Below, in pieces: positions 1 to 12,400 of a stretch of DNA of 64,000 nt. Every line of letters starts with the position of its first letter. Positions within the stretch are counted from its first letter, which is position 1. This stretch comes from Scolanthus callimorphus (lineage: Eukaryota; Cnidaria; Anthozoa; Actiniaria; Edwardsiidae), in NCBI GenBank assembly GCA_033964015.1, contig CM066919.1, positions 22,413,421 through 22,477,420 on the forward strand. The letters are read 5' to 3'. Below the pieces are notes generated by a model that ran no database searches, had not been told where the DNA came from, and saw only the letters and a program-made list of their open reading frames with translations. A program made the position numbers and the translations under genes.

Positions 1-309
1 TAGAAATTTGAAGCAGCCCCTGTGAAAATTCCACAATCATGTGACCCCTGCGGAAATGCAAATGGATGCGGTGCAAAAGTAATGGCGCTGTGGAAATTCC
101 AGGGTCAAAAACAACGACCCCTGTGGAAATTCCAGGTTCCTCGATAGGGGGGTAACGGATATAAAATGGAACAGCCCATTGGCAGTTGTGATGTTTCACA
201 AGATTTTCACAAAATTTTGAAACATGTTTAGTCTGAACATGTTTCATCCCTAGTTTGCACGCAATATCACTCTATCAACTATAACTTCATTAAACATGTC
301 CATTCGTAC

Positions 310-406
310 CTCTAGTTTTAATTTCGCTACTTCTACATCCTTATTCTTCAGCGTCATCTTTACTGATTCAAGTTGTGATTTGAGATCTACCGTACCAGTA
401 GTTTCT
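310..406 (-). CDS. CLIP1: CLIP exon 40: coiled coil, last exon in window
   Basis: 97 bp, phase 2 to 0, acceptor TCCTACAG|A, donor GAG|GTACGA. Encodes [19 protein letters not shown] then [13 protein letters not shown]. The clean donor shows the gene continues past base 1. No further exon was seen in 1-309. Confidence 0.8.
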
Positions 407-3400
407 CTGTAGGAAAATATAAAGGAAACACGTAATTAAAGCTGTTATGTCTTAGTCGCCATGTCATTGAATTGAGGTTGTCAAACCGGTTCAACATTCC
501 CGATAGAGCAGATTTCAGATGAATGTCAAAAATTAAATGCAAATACAAAACTACTAGCCAATCAGGAGTAGAAGCCATTCAACAACAAACCAATCAGGAG
601 GCGAAGTAAGTCAGACTTGCGTTTAGTCATGACGTGAGCAATGGCGCGTTTTGATTTAGTTCACAATTTGATTGGCTGAAAGACAAAAGACATTGCTCTC
701 GACCAATAGAAACTAAACACAAGTCTGACTTCCTTTCGACCGTCATCTGAAACCCGCTCTATCACTTGACGCGAAATTTTCAGCTACGCTTTGCAGATGC
801 TTTGATCATGTTTTAACATCCATGATATAGCTGAACAAGCACTGAAACATTCTGATCACGTTGGAAATAACCAGGGTTCGTACGCCCTGAAACTTTCAGA
901 AATCCAGGGGTTTTCCAGGAGGTTTATCACAATTTTTCCAGGAGTTTTCAAGACGTTTTTCTGCCAACCCACTTTAAGAGACAGTTTTTCCAGGAGCCGC
1001 ACGAACCCTGAATAATGTTAATCGATATTGAATAAATGTGTTAAACTGGTTGCCTAAAAGAACAGAACTGGATCAAACAGGGTCAAGAACTGGATCAAAC
1101 AGGATCAAGAACGGGATCGAACAGTATCCAGAACGGGATCAAACCGGATCAGAGACTAGACTAGGCTAGACTAGCGTCGCCAGAAGGAAAAAAAACAGAT
1201 CTACAAGGAGACGTACCTCATTCTTGTTTCACTTAGTTCCGCTGTTAACGTTGCGATTTCGCTACGAGCTCGAGCTAATTCTTCATTTACCTTAAATGAT
1301 TAATGACAGAGATAAGGCTTAAGAATAACGAAATTAGCGGGTATAAGTATGTTAAAGGACAAATAATGTAAGACAAAAAAATGGACGGTTTTTTATTGCG
1401 CGCGCAACACAACAAAGAAAGCTGTCAAACACTGGAGGACATTGCTCCATCTCACCAAATGGATGAGTATTAACTGACTACGTTTGTTGCATCGCAAAGC
1501 GTTCCAAACAGATTCTAAAACATATTGCAATTGAACATAAAATATTTTCCATATTTTGACAAACAATCCGATCATATAGTTCAGACTGAGATCCCGTTCA
1601 CACGAGACCGGTACAAAACCAGACCGGTACAATTCTGCTACGGTACCGCCTGTTTTTACGGTACCTGTATAATTCTGACACGTTTGGCAGCAGTCTTCAC
1701 ATGGCTTAGCCGTGCCAAAATCGGTTCGGTGCCGCCAGTTTTGTACCGGTCTAGTGTGAACGGGGTCTGATTCTCACGCACCTTGTCATTATTTGCGGCT
1801 GATGACTTGTAACGTTCTAATTCAGAAACAGCAGATGTTCTAGAATGCTCCAGCTCAGACACTTGCTCTTCTAGCAGATCCCGCTGCTGTTCTATCACCG
1901 AGTATTTTCTTTGGAAACTTTCTCTATCTGTATTGGCATCTGACCTAGAGTATATGAATCAAAGCATTAGTTAGAAATGTCGACGGGGTTGTTTACACAT
2001 GCGAGACAAGCTACAAACTATCTTCAAGTAATGCTCTGCAAGTGCGCGCGTTCACAACATAAGTTATATCATTTACCCGGTCTTTCTTAGGTCAGATCTA
2101 CCCCCTTATTGCCAAGCATTGAATGCCAGAAGTGTCAACAGACAACATATTGTCGTCACATAGACAAGTTCGCGCCTCCGGGTGCATCATGGGTAGCGGA
2201 AGCTGAGAATCATCATTCCAAGTCTTAACCTTAGCGATCTAGGTTGCATTTCAGTAGCATTTCTCCAAGACTAACCATTATGCGTACATTGTCTTCACGC
2301 GCTCAAAATGTCATGCGCGTGACGTCCTTAAAAACGAGGGATACCTCACGGCCATGTCTTGGTGTAGAACCAGGGTAAATTGTATATTACTTACAGTCGC
2401 GTTTGTAGCTGGGTCACGAGAGACAAACTTTCATCATTAGACGACCTCAACTGCTTCAACTCATCTTCTTTGTTGCTGGACAGCAATTTGACGTCTTCAA
2501 GCTAAACAGATTAAAGCGAATAGTAAGGTTTAAAAAAAAGTAAGGTTACTACGAAGGTAGGTTACTGCGGCCAATACTACAATTTGTGAAGAAAGAGTCA
2601 CATATCTACCGAAATGTAGGAATGAAAGGTTTAAAAGAACCTTTTTTTCCCGAGATTGCTTATTCGAATATATGATTGTTTAATTAGTAGTAATGAATTT
2701 CAATTTTGTAAATATTATAATTTATTACTTGCAATCCCAGTCCCAGAGCAGTATGTATTGTAAATGATCCGTGTTATTAATGAGGAAGGAGCGAGCAAAG
2801 GAAATAAGCTGCGACTGAAATGCAATGGTAATACACAAAACAATGGGAAAATTCCTTGGCACATATATACAATATAATATGAAATTAATTATTTCAGAGG
2901 ACAAATAAAGCATTTTGTTGTTTTTGCTGCACAACAAGGATGGTTCATCCTTTTAAGGGCAGTTCTATCCGATCAATTACGTTTAATAACAATGGCTGAA
3001 ACTATAGCATTTATTTGCGTTTACCATGGGCGGATCTAGGGTGGGGGATCTAGGGGGGGGGGGGGGGGGGGGGGGGGTTGGCGGCACCCCTTTCTCGGGA
3101 GATTTCCCCATACATACTGCATTTGATGAAGGAAATTTGCAAATTTTCGTCCCATGTTTTCACTACCAACCCCTCCCCCCAAAAATCCTTTCTGAAATTC
3201 CTGGATGCGGCCCTGTTTACACAATGTTGCATGGTTCAATAACGATTTTAAATCGGCTCTAAACCGCAATAAAATACAGATATCTTCAAAAGCACTGATT
3301 ATTATTATCAAAAACGTGTACCGGTAGTGTACTACAGTGTTATGACCATGTTACTGCATTTCAGGGTATGAGATATTGCAAATGACCTTACCTCTTTTCG

Positions 3401-6400
3401 TAGGGTATTTAGCTCTGCCTGCAACTTTAGTTGAGCTTCATTCGTCTCTTTGGAAAAAGTATCCTTGGTAGATGCTAGCGCCAGTAATTCCTGTTCTTTG
3501 CTCTGATGCAACTAAACAATAAAAACATCATTTTGGACCCCGTTCACACGAGAACGGTACAAAACCGGACTGGTACAATTCTGGTACGGTACCGTCGCGC
3601 GTTCGGCACAATCCCGTGTGAATACTGTTGCAAAACGTGCCAGAATTGTACCGGTCCGGTTTTGTACCGGTCTCGTGTGAACGGGGTCTTAGAACCATAC
3701 AACGCAGGGTGTCCATAATAGGGCAAAGTGTTACAGCCGCGGATTAAAAGGAGTTTGGAAATCAGTAACTCAAATACTTTTCTTTGGTTGTGTTTGAACG
3801 ACCCGAGAAACAACTAAACGAGTAATATAGCAAACAAAACAACGCATGTCAATTATCAGATTCCCAAATTCCGGTCTCTTGTAATTTTGTAAACCAGACA
3901 CTGGGCAGTCACAAAAATATGCAACACATGGAATTCCAGGGTGCGTAGAAATGGAGAAGGCTTGAAATATAGGATGCGTGCCCTAGGATTGAAACATGGC
4001 GACCATTTAAAATATGGCCATGTAAAAGCATGAATTTCAGGAAGCCATAAAAAGTCAGGGTGGGTGAGAGCAACTCGAAAGTTCCACGGTGGGAAGCTGG
4101 AACTGGCATCTTCAACGGGGGGGGGGGGGCAGTTTGCCCCGCATCAATACATAAGTATACTTGTCTTGGTTGCCATGTTTCTATACCTTGGCTGTTTCCT
4201 GGTGCTTCTCAAGCAGCTGCTTATGCTGATTATTGAGGGTCTCGTATTTTTTCTCAATTTCGCTGTGCGCCTCGTCCAATTTACCCTTCTCTGCTTTGGC
4301 TGTCTGTAGCTGGATTGAGAGGTTGCTTACTTCATTCTGATGCTCTTTTATGTGAGCGTCATATCGTGCGTTCAGTTCCTAAAGAGAATAAGGGATACTG
4401 TCAACAGGTGTTTTGTCAAACAAGACTAATCCGGTTGAAAGGCATCTCAGTCAGCCAACTCCTAGGCCAGGTTCATACTAGTAATACATCAACACGTACG
4501 TCACCAGTGTGAAACAAGCTTTACTACTGATATAAAGATGGCCGGTGTTCACAATGGCTATTGAATCGTCGGGTGGCTATGTTTTGAATAACATAGAGCG
4601 AATCTTATGTTGTGAAACAGGCTTAAATGGCATTTAGATAGTCGCTGTTTATGGAGGCTAATCGTTAGGTCGCTAATCTATAGCATGATTTGAGTGCGCG
4701 ATGTCATGTTTTTACGACACGTCAAGCATTCATTGTATAATTGTCCTGTCGCTATGAAGTATGTGAGTGCGCGTGTTATTGAGCTTCGTAGCTGGTAGAT
4801 TTGTTTTCATGTATGAATATTCATGGTATGATTACGAATGTTGCTATCGTACGCGTGTTTCTACACCATTGAAACAGACGTTACTGATATTAGGATGGTC
4901 ATTGTTTAGCATGGCTATGGAATTGACATGCTGTTATATGTACTGATCACATCAAGTAAGAGTGCGCGTTCTACTGTTACGTCACTAGTGTGAAACAGAC
5001 TTCACTAACATTAAGATGACCACTATCTTGGGTGTATGTCGTGCGTTTTGTCGCTAGTATGCGGGTTCTGTTAAAAGACACTAGTGTGAAACAGACTTCA
5101 CTGACATTAAGTTGGCCACTATCTTGGGTGTATGTCGTGCGTTTTGTCGCTAGTATGCGGGTTCTGCTGTTACGTCACTAGAGTGAAATAGACTTATGGC
5201 CACTATCTTGGGTAACAGACTTCACTGACATTAAGATGGCCACTATGTTGGGTGTGCGTCATGTCGCAAGTATCAAACAGACTTTACATGTGAATAAAAA
5301 TATATCGTTGGACATGATTAAGGTAAGGAATATGATTATAGAAACGTTGTCTTTCGGGGACGATTACACCCTCTCTATCGAAGGTGAACATAGCCATCTT
5401 AAAGCATGATATAGTGCCTGAATGACCGGACCTATTCCCGCATCGACCGATAAAAGCGAATTCCTTCCAATTCTTTCCTTTCAACACTGGCGGAAAACAG
5501 CTGGCTGACTGAAACCTCTTTTTAAGAAATAAATAAGTACGTGTGCTTAGTAGAAGGTGCATTTGTTCTCATACATGGAAATGTATAATGACATTATTAC
5601 GTCATGTTTTGTGGTACGTTTATATTAGCTGGTAGGTTGATTATTTAATAAAGTGCACGAAGTAGAAGAAATTACACTAATAGTATAGGTATTACAGAGA
5701 TATTGTGGTAATGTCTGGGTGTAGTGGTATCAAATAACCAACTTGATTCATCATCTTCTTTCGGCGTATAACGACAGAGCAGTTGAACCATGAATGAGTG
5801 AATGAAACACTAGGAGTCACATGAAAAAAAAAAAAAACTAGAAGAATGTAGCTGAGATTAGAACTGCGTTGAGTTGCAGGCATTTGGATAAACTGCTTGT
5901 CGCGGTCCCTTGGAAAAAAAGTGCTAGAATCATAACGTCTTCAGACATGAAATGTGAGTGTAACTTAGAAAGGTAGATCAAAATAAAAAGATCATTGGGA
6001 AAAGGTTGTTACAGTTATAAGGTCTTCCAAACATGATTCTGGACGTTGGTTCTAGAATGGAGGTCAACATGAGTTACCGAATCCGCCAAGAAGGTGAACA
6101 AGCAGGCATTATGCACAGGCTCCAGTCTTGTAAAACCAAGCGTTAGTCGAAGATGAAGGGTTAATATCCCAAAGTAAGATACCAGCTTGAGAAAGAGTTG
6201 TACAAATGTCTCCACGACATCTAACCTGTACGCGTACTTGGTTGTCCTGTCTTGCTTTTTCTTGCTCTCCTTTAATCTTATCAAGTTCTTGCAACAGGTG
6301 TTGAAGCTCAGATGTCTTCTCACTTAATTCTGCTTTCATGGCCGTTATTTCTGCACTCGTTCTCGATTCGGAAACCTGCGTTCAACACGCAAACAAAGAA

Positions 6401-9400
6401 AGTCATCGCGAGCAGATGAAACGAAGTAGCGGCCAAGCCAAGGGCGTCGAGGGGTAACGGTATGTATGTGCGTATTTAAGAAATATGTTTACAAGATATT
6501 ACGTTTGATAGGAATTCATCTCTAGACTAAGGCAATTAAGCATATTGCCTAAACGTTCATTTTACTTTCCACGAACACTTACGCGTTTTTAAACTAAAGG
6601 GAGTTTACCCTAAGCTTATACTTATGAGGATGTCGCTTTATATTTTAACATGTGACTGTAAATTACTTAGTCGTTTGCCTATGTTCTACCTTCAGACTAT
6701 CTCGTTCATGTGAAGTTTCTTTCAGAGTTTCCTGAGTGGTCTGTAGATCTCGAGTGAGCTGTTCCAGAAGGGTGACTTTCTCCTGCAGATCCGATTTGAT
6801 AGAGGAGACTTCCATTAGGAGGTTCTGCTCATTATCCTGTTGGAAAATGAAATATTAAATTTCATTAAATTAGAAAAATAGTCTAGCAAAGTACGATGAA
6901 ACTAACAAGCTTCGCCAGCATCCCGCTATAACTGATATTTGAGGAAAACTAGCAAGCACTGCTAATTAAGGTCACTCCACAGGGGTGACCATTCAAGGGA
7001 CGAAGTCAGTCAGTGTTTGTTTTTTGTTCGCATTCTCATTGGCTGACTAAACAAAAGACTCAAGATCTCAACCAATAGGATCGCATAGAAACCGTAAATC
7101 TTGTATCCGAGGGGGCGGATTTAGGATCCTCATTTCTATAATTGTTCAGAACATTCTTACTGTCATTTTTGTCAATTTTTTAAAATTTCTGGACCCGCTG
7201 CTGATAGGTGATTTCAAGCCGGAAATGCTGAAACTGCTACCTTGAGGCCATTTCTCTCTTGTGACAATTCCTCCATCATCTTTTTCGTTTCACCAAGCTC
7301 CTGTGTGATCTTTGAGAGCGCAGACGCCTTTTGTTGCGCATCTCGTGTGACTTTCTCCAGCTCAGACTGTTTAGCTTTCTCGAGGTCCTTTGAAAGAAAA
7401 ACCCGAGAAAGCAATAATGGCGACTGGTGAAAACGGAAGTATTGTAATACTAGTAAGTATGGTACTGGCAAGAAACCGCAACACCTTCCAAAAACAATTT
7501 TCCATTAATCGAAGGAAACAAAATGATGGCTGATGTAGGAAGACCGCACATGAAGACCGCTATATGCTCGGGAACATCTACTTATTATATACCGTTTCCA
7601 GGATACGTTGTCACTGGAAAAAGCAACAAAGCTTGGTGCGCTAGGGAGTATGGGTAAAGATTTATTTGAATTTCTTTAAAATATTAGAAACAAACATGCT
7701 TAGAAATGTGCTGAAATTTAATGATTTTACCTGTGGTTGCGATAACTGTCTGAATTCAGATCAAACAGTAGCAGTTTAGATGCCCCCATTATCCTTTGCG
7801 CTTCAAGCTTATAGTCATTTTTGGGCGACAACGTTTCCCGGAAACGGTATATAATATAGTCGTATTATATTATTATAGCTTAGGAGTGGAATCCATGGCG
7901 GAGTCGGGAAGTGGTTGAGGTCTATATAATACGAAGAATATATTTGCAAAAAGTGTCAAGATATTATTGCTCTAAAAATAGGTATTCCATAAGATTCCAT
8001 CAGCGCGCGCGTAACGTTAGAGCTGGGTGAGCCTAGCCCACAAATACAGACAACAAAGCCCCATTTCGTACCTCTCTCTCGACAGCAGCCTTATCTTGTA
8101 GCATTTAAAGGTTCCTAACTCCTCGGCCATACGTGACAAGAGCATAGCTTTCTCGTCTGCCTGAGCACTAGACATGGATAACTGGGACTGCTGGATAAGC
8201 TGCATTTCCTAATAACAGCAGACAATAGGCATTGGAAATGATAATTAGACAAGCAACGCATTTAATGAAGAGAATTCGTAGGAGGAGCGTCACAGAGTTT
8301 GTAAATTGGGTAGAATGCTTTTGTTCCACAGTACCTCAAACACTAGAGTGAAGTTTCTAAATCAAAAACTTATACCACATCAAACAATTGCGTTTGATCT
8401 TTTACTTTTCATTCATATACAGAACCCAACATTTGACTTTAGCCACCATGTATGGCTTTCTTAGCTCAGCTGGTAGAGCGTAACACCGGTATCGCGGTGA
8501 TCAAGGGTTCGAATCCCGTTGGAAGCCTGAAATGTTCGCAACGATCATTTACTTTTCATTCATATACCACAGTACTAACTATTCATTGCATTGCAGCTAC
8601 AATTTACCAAGTTCTCATCATAAATGGTTTCAACTTTGAAGTTTACACTAAAAATTAAGACAAACCTTGAGGTGATCCCTTTCTGTTGTAATCTTCTTCA
8701 GCGACTCTCTGGTATTTTCCAGCTCTTGATTTAGGTTCTCTATATCGTTAGATGCCTTTTTGATTTGTCCCTGCAAAGCGTCCACTTCAAGTTGTTTTTC
8801 ATTCTGGCTTTCCTTTTATTCTAGCCTGAGTTAACAGACGCCCGCTCAAAATCAAAAGATTTGAGCGAGACGTCTGAGCAATATAGCCAAATGTAACGTA
8901 CTGGGTGGCGTGACACTGCACAGAACTGGGTAGTGATTCTGATTGGTCGGCGCTATTTGCCTTGCCGCGTTTATCTTTGTGAGTTCAAGCTGGCTTCGAC
9001 AGAAGCAAAGCTGTAGATCGGTCGATATGAAATCGCTCAAAGAAGAGGTTTTTTATCTCATTGCAAGCGCTTATAAAGTTGACAATTTATATGAAGACTA
9101 GTCGCAGCACTGTACAGATTTCTATGCGTACAATGAGAAGTTAAGAAGCCTTCGTGATCGGGAAAGTCAATCATATTTCAAATTGTACCTTAGCTTCGTT
9201 TAAATGGAGATGGCCATGCTCATGACGTCCTCATAAAGCAATCAATAATGGTGGTAATAAGTCCATTGATCTCTCCTATGAAGGACCTGGCTAGCAACTT
9301 TCGCGTGCCGGAGCATGCGATGCTAAACTCGAACTCAAACTCGACGGTTTCACTCCCCAATTAAAACGTCCGTTCCCTAACTGTTTCAAGACGGACTCTT

Positions 9401-12400
9401 TTTGATCCGCGGCTACAATGCCTTGGGTACTAGAGTCTCCGAGCTTCGCCCGTTTACTAGATGCATAACGAGTCTCCAAGTTTCACTCGTTTACTAGATG
9501 CTCGATAGAAAGCTAAAGATACAAAGCTAACGCCAAGCTTGAGTGGCAAAGTTGGTCAACAAACACGTCTGTGCAGTGCTGCAACTATAGTCTTCGTATA
9601 AATTCTCAACTTAAAAATGCTTGCAACCACTTCTTTGAAACGTTTCAAATCGACCGAATAGACCGAACTTCAGCTTTGATTGCTATCGAAGCCATCTTGA
9701 ACTCACAAAGATAAACACGACACAGGCAAAACGCGCCGACCAATCAGAATCACTACCCAGATCTGTGCAGTGTCACGCCACCCAGTACGTTACATTTGGC
9801 TATATTGCTCAGACGTCTCGCTCAAATCTTTTGATTTTGAGCGGGCGTCTGTTAACTCAGGCTACTTTTATTCAAGCAATGGAATAAAACTCTGTCATGA
9901 AAGGTGTAAATCTTGTATACAAAGCAGAAGTCAACACCGGTTCAAACAACTGAACTATAAACTGACCAGGCAACGAGCTCGTTTCACAGCAATAGTGTAC
10001 ATTAAAATTGTGTACTTGCTACAGCAGAAATACATGAAAAAGTTTAGAATTGCATCACAAAGGAAATAAAATAAAGAAATCTTGAATTTTGAAATCTTAC
10101 AAACATTTTGAAACATCATTCTCGGTATCAATACATTGTTGCACCGCACAAGAACGGCCTAATTATCACCGAAACATACATGGAGCATTTTAATACATAT
10201 GCAGTACATCACATCAAAATATGTGATGTTGGCAACACTAACGACACAAAATATAATAAGTATTTTAGTTGGTTAGTTACAATATGAGTAATAAAATGGT
10301 TTGCTGTTAGCAGTAATATTGTATCTGAAATCATCGCTATATTATTGTATAGTTTTGGATTGTCACAACACTATTAGCGGTCCCTCCTTCCCTTAGGTCC
10401 CGGTAATCACTGAATCAGATGTTACAACTAGAAGAGTTGCATTTAGAAAACATGATAAGGTTAAGTTCTCCTTTGCTGTTTTTTCTCGATCCTGAAGGTA
10501 GAATGTTATTGGTTAGACGAATGTTCTTCAAGTAGTTATGGGGCACAGTTTCGTGAACATACTATTTCGTGAGAACCTTCAAAGAGACGTAAGCTTGACG
10601 TAGCGCTGTAAGACGGTTACTGGTTAGGTCATTAGTAAGTCCAGATTACATAGAAGGACACCTTCACTAACTTGAACGCTCCATGACCCACTGATACCTT
10701 CAGTTCACTGTTTTCTTTTGAAATAACATCGTGCCTTCTAATCGTGTTTTCAAGATCCACCCTTTGTTTCTCGCTGAGTTCCGTCAATTCAGACAGCTGA
10801 GATCTGGCATCCGAAAGATCCTTCTCCTTTACCAGTCCAGATTCCTTTAGGACATCAATGATGCAGCATTAAACCACGAAGCAAAAAAGCGGGAGAGATT
10901 TTAAAACTCATATACCTGTAATTTGTCACGCTCCTGGGAAATATTCGACAGCAAGGCCTTGGTATTGTCCAAATCCTGCTGCAAATGTGAAGCCTTTTCC
11001 TCGAGCAGGGACTGCGACTTCCGGTAACTCTCTTCCTGGGCGGAATGTTGTTCCTTAGATGGCAGACAAAATAACGGTCTTGTTATCATACATGTTTTAT
11101 TCTTCAGAATATTACCAACGTGTTGCGAGCAATGACATAAACTGACTGACTGAATGACTGTTTTCAGGAGAATAATACTACCCAAATTAGGCCACACTTA
11201 AACTGTGCAACACTTAACAGATACAGGGTATTGGGCCGCACAATGTCTACTCTGCACGAAAACTAATACTACTGAGCGATCTGAATTATACTTTTAGCAC
11301 GGATACATCGCCTTTCTTATCTACCTTGATTTTCTCTCTTTCTTGAGCGATTTCCAGAAGTGCCTTCTTTGCATCCTCCAACTCTTGCCTCGAGCTCTGC
11401 AAAGCCGCTGATCTCTCATCAAGTTCTTTCTTCAAGGATAGGATTTCTAGCTCTTTGGAATCTCCGATTTCCTTGATTAAGAGAGGATTACGGAACAGGA
11501 TTTGTACCCTTTCAGACACTTTTTTAAGGAATAACGAAGGCAAAAAGTAAACGCGTCAACTCCCATTACCTTCGCATTCGTTTTATCAAGCATTGTCTCT
11601 TCCAGCGCATGCTTTGTTCTCTCCACCTCTTTAGTTAACAGCTCAACTGCCGTTTGTTCTTTCTTTACATTATTACGCAGTTCGCTTATTTCGTCTTCCT
11701 TGGCTTTCAAAGTGTCCTTAGAATGGAAGAGCGAGACAGTGAACTTAGTGCGAACTTAGTGTTTTACCTGTAGTGTTTTAGAACTTAGTGTTTTACCTGT
11801 AAACTAGCTCCCAGCTAAGTGTAATCCACGTTAATAAAGTATCTATCTATCTATCTATCATCTATCTATCTATCATCTATCTATCTATCTATCTTCTAAA
11901 TTTACCTGAGCTACAGCAATAAACTAAACAATGATAACCTCTGTTTGTATCACGATTTGCATCCTCAGCTCTCTTGTTCGTACACTGATTCCATACGCTA
12001 ACAAATTAGATTACCGTCGTCAGGTAATCTCAGTTGGTAATACGAAAAGTTGGTCGACTGTGCTGTAGGTAGAGTGATTTTGACTCCCGAGATGGATTAA
12101 CACTCGTTGTCTGTAATAATTGAGGTGTCCTTTGCTATAGCATGTTAGACATCAAAGTATCTTCAGATAAGCATTCAATAGTCTTAGTCTATGGAACGTT
12201 TAAAGAACCGCAGGGATACAGGGATGACCATTCACAGTGGCAATACTAGCAATTTAACATTTAACACTCATGTTATAACTTCATCTTTCAGCCAATTTTT
12301 ACCTTTAAACCATCTTTGTCTTGGCAAGTCTGGTCATGGATTGATCTTAGTTGGTCTAGCTCGTCTGTCTTTCCTTGCAATGAAGCGGTAACTTTTTCTA

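Noticed and set aside
1525..1770. Protein-coding ORF with GTGTRPVQF-type repeats
   Set aside because: It is the translation of the inverted repeats of the MITE at 1590-1767.
3036..3311. Proline- and glycine-rich small ORFs across G or C homopolymers (3.0, 24.5, 26.6, 37.6, 40.1, 41.4, 52.7, 59.8 kb)
   Set aside because: They are translations of homopolymer tracts and MITE sequence, with no splice or domain support.
4450..5285. CRISPR-like array
   Set aside because: Repeat units are long, diverged and irregularly spaced, and the window is eukaryotic.
8453..8529. Functional tRNA gene
   Set aside because: The anticodon loop is one base short, the T stem has mismatches, and it lies within a retroposed insert.
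10449..10493. Possible extra CLIP exon ([12 protein letters not shown])
   Set aside because: Good acceptor and coil-like start, but no in-phase donor; exons 29 and 30 already join in phase 0.
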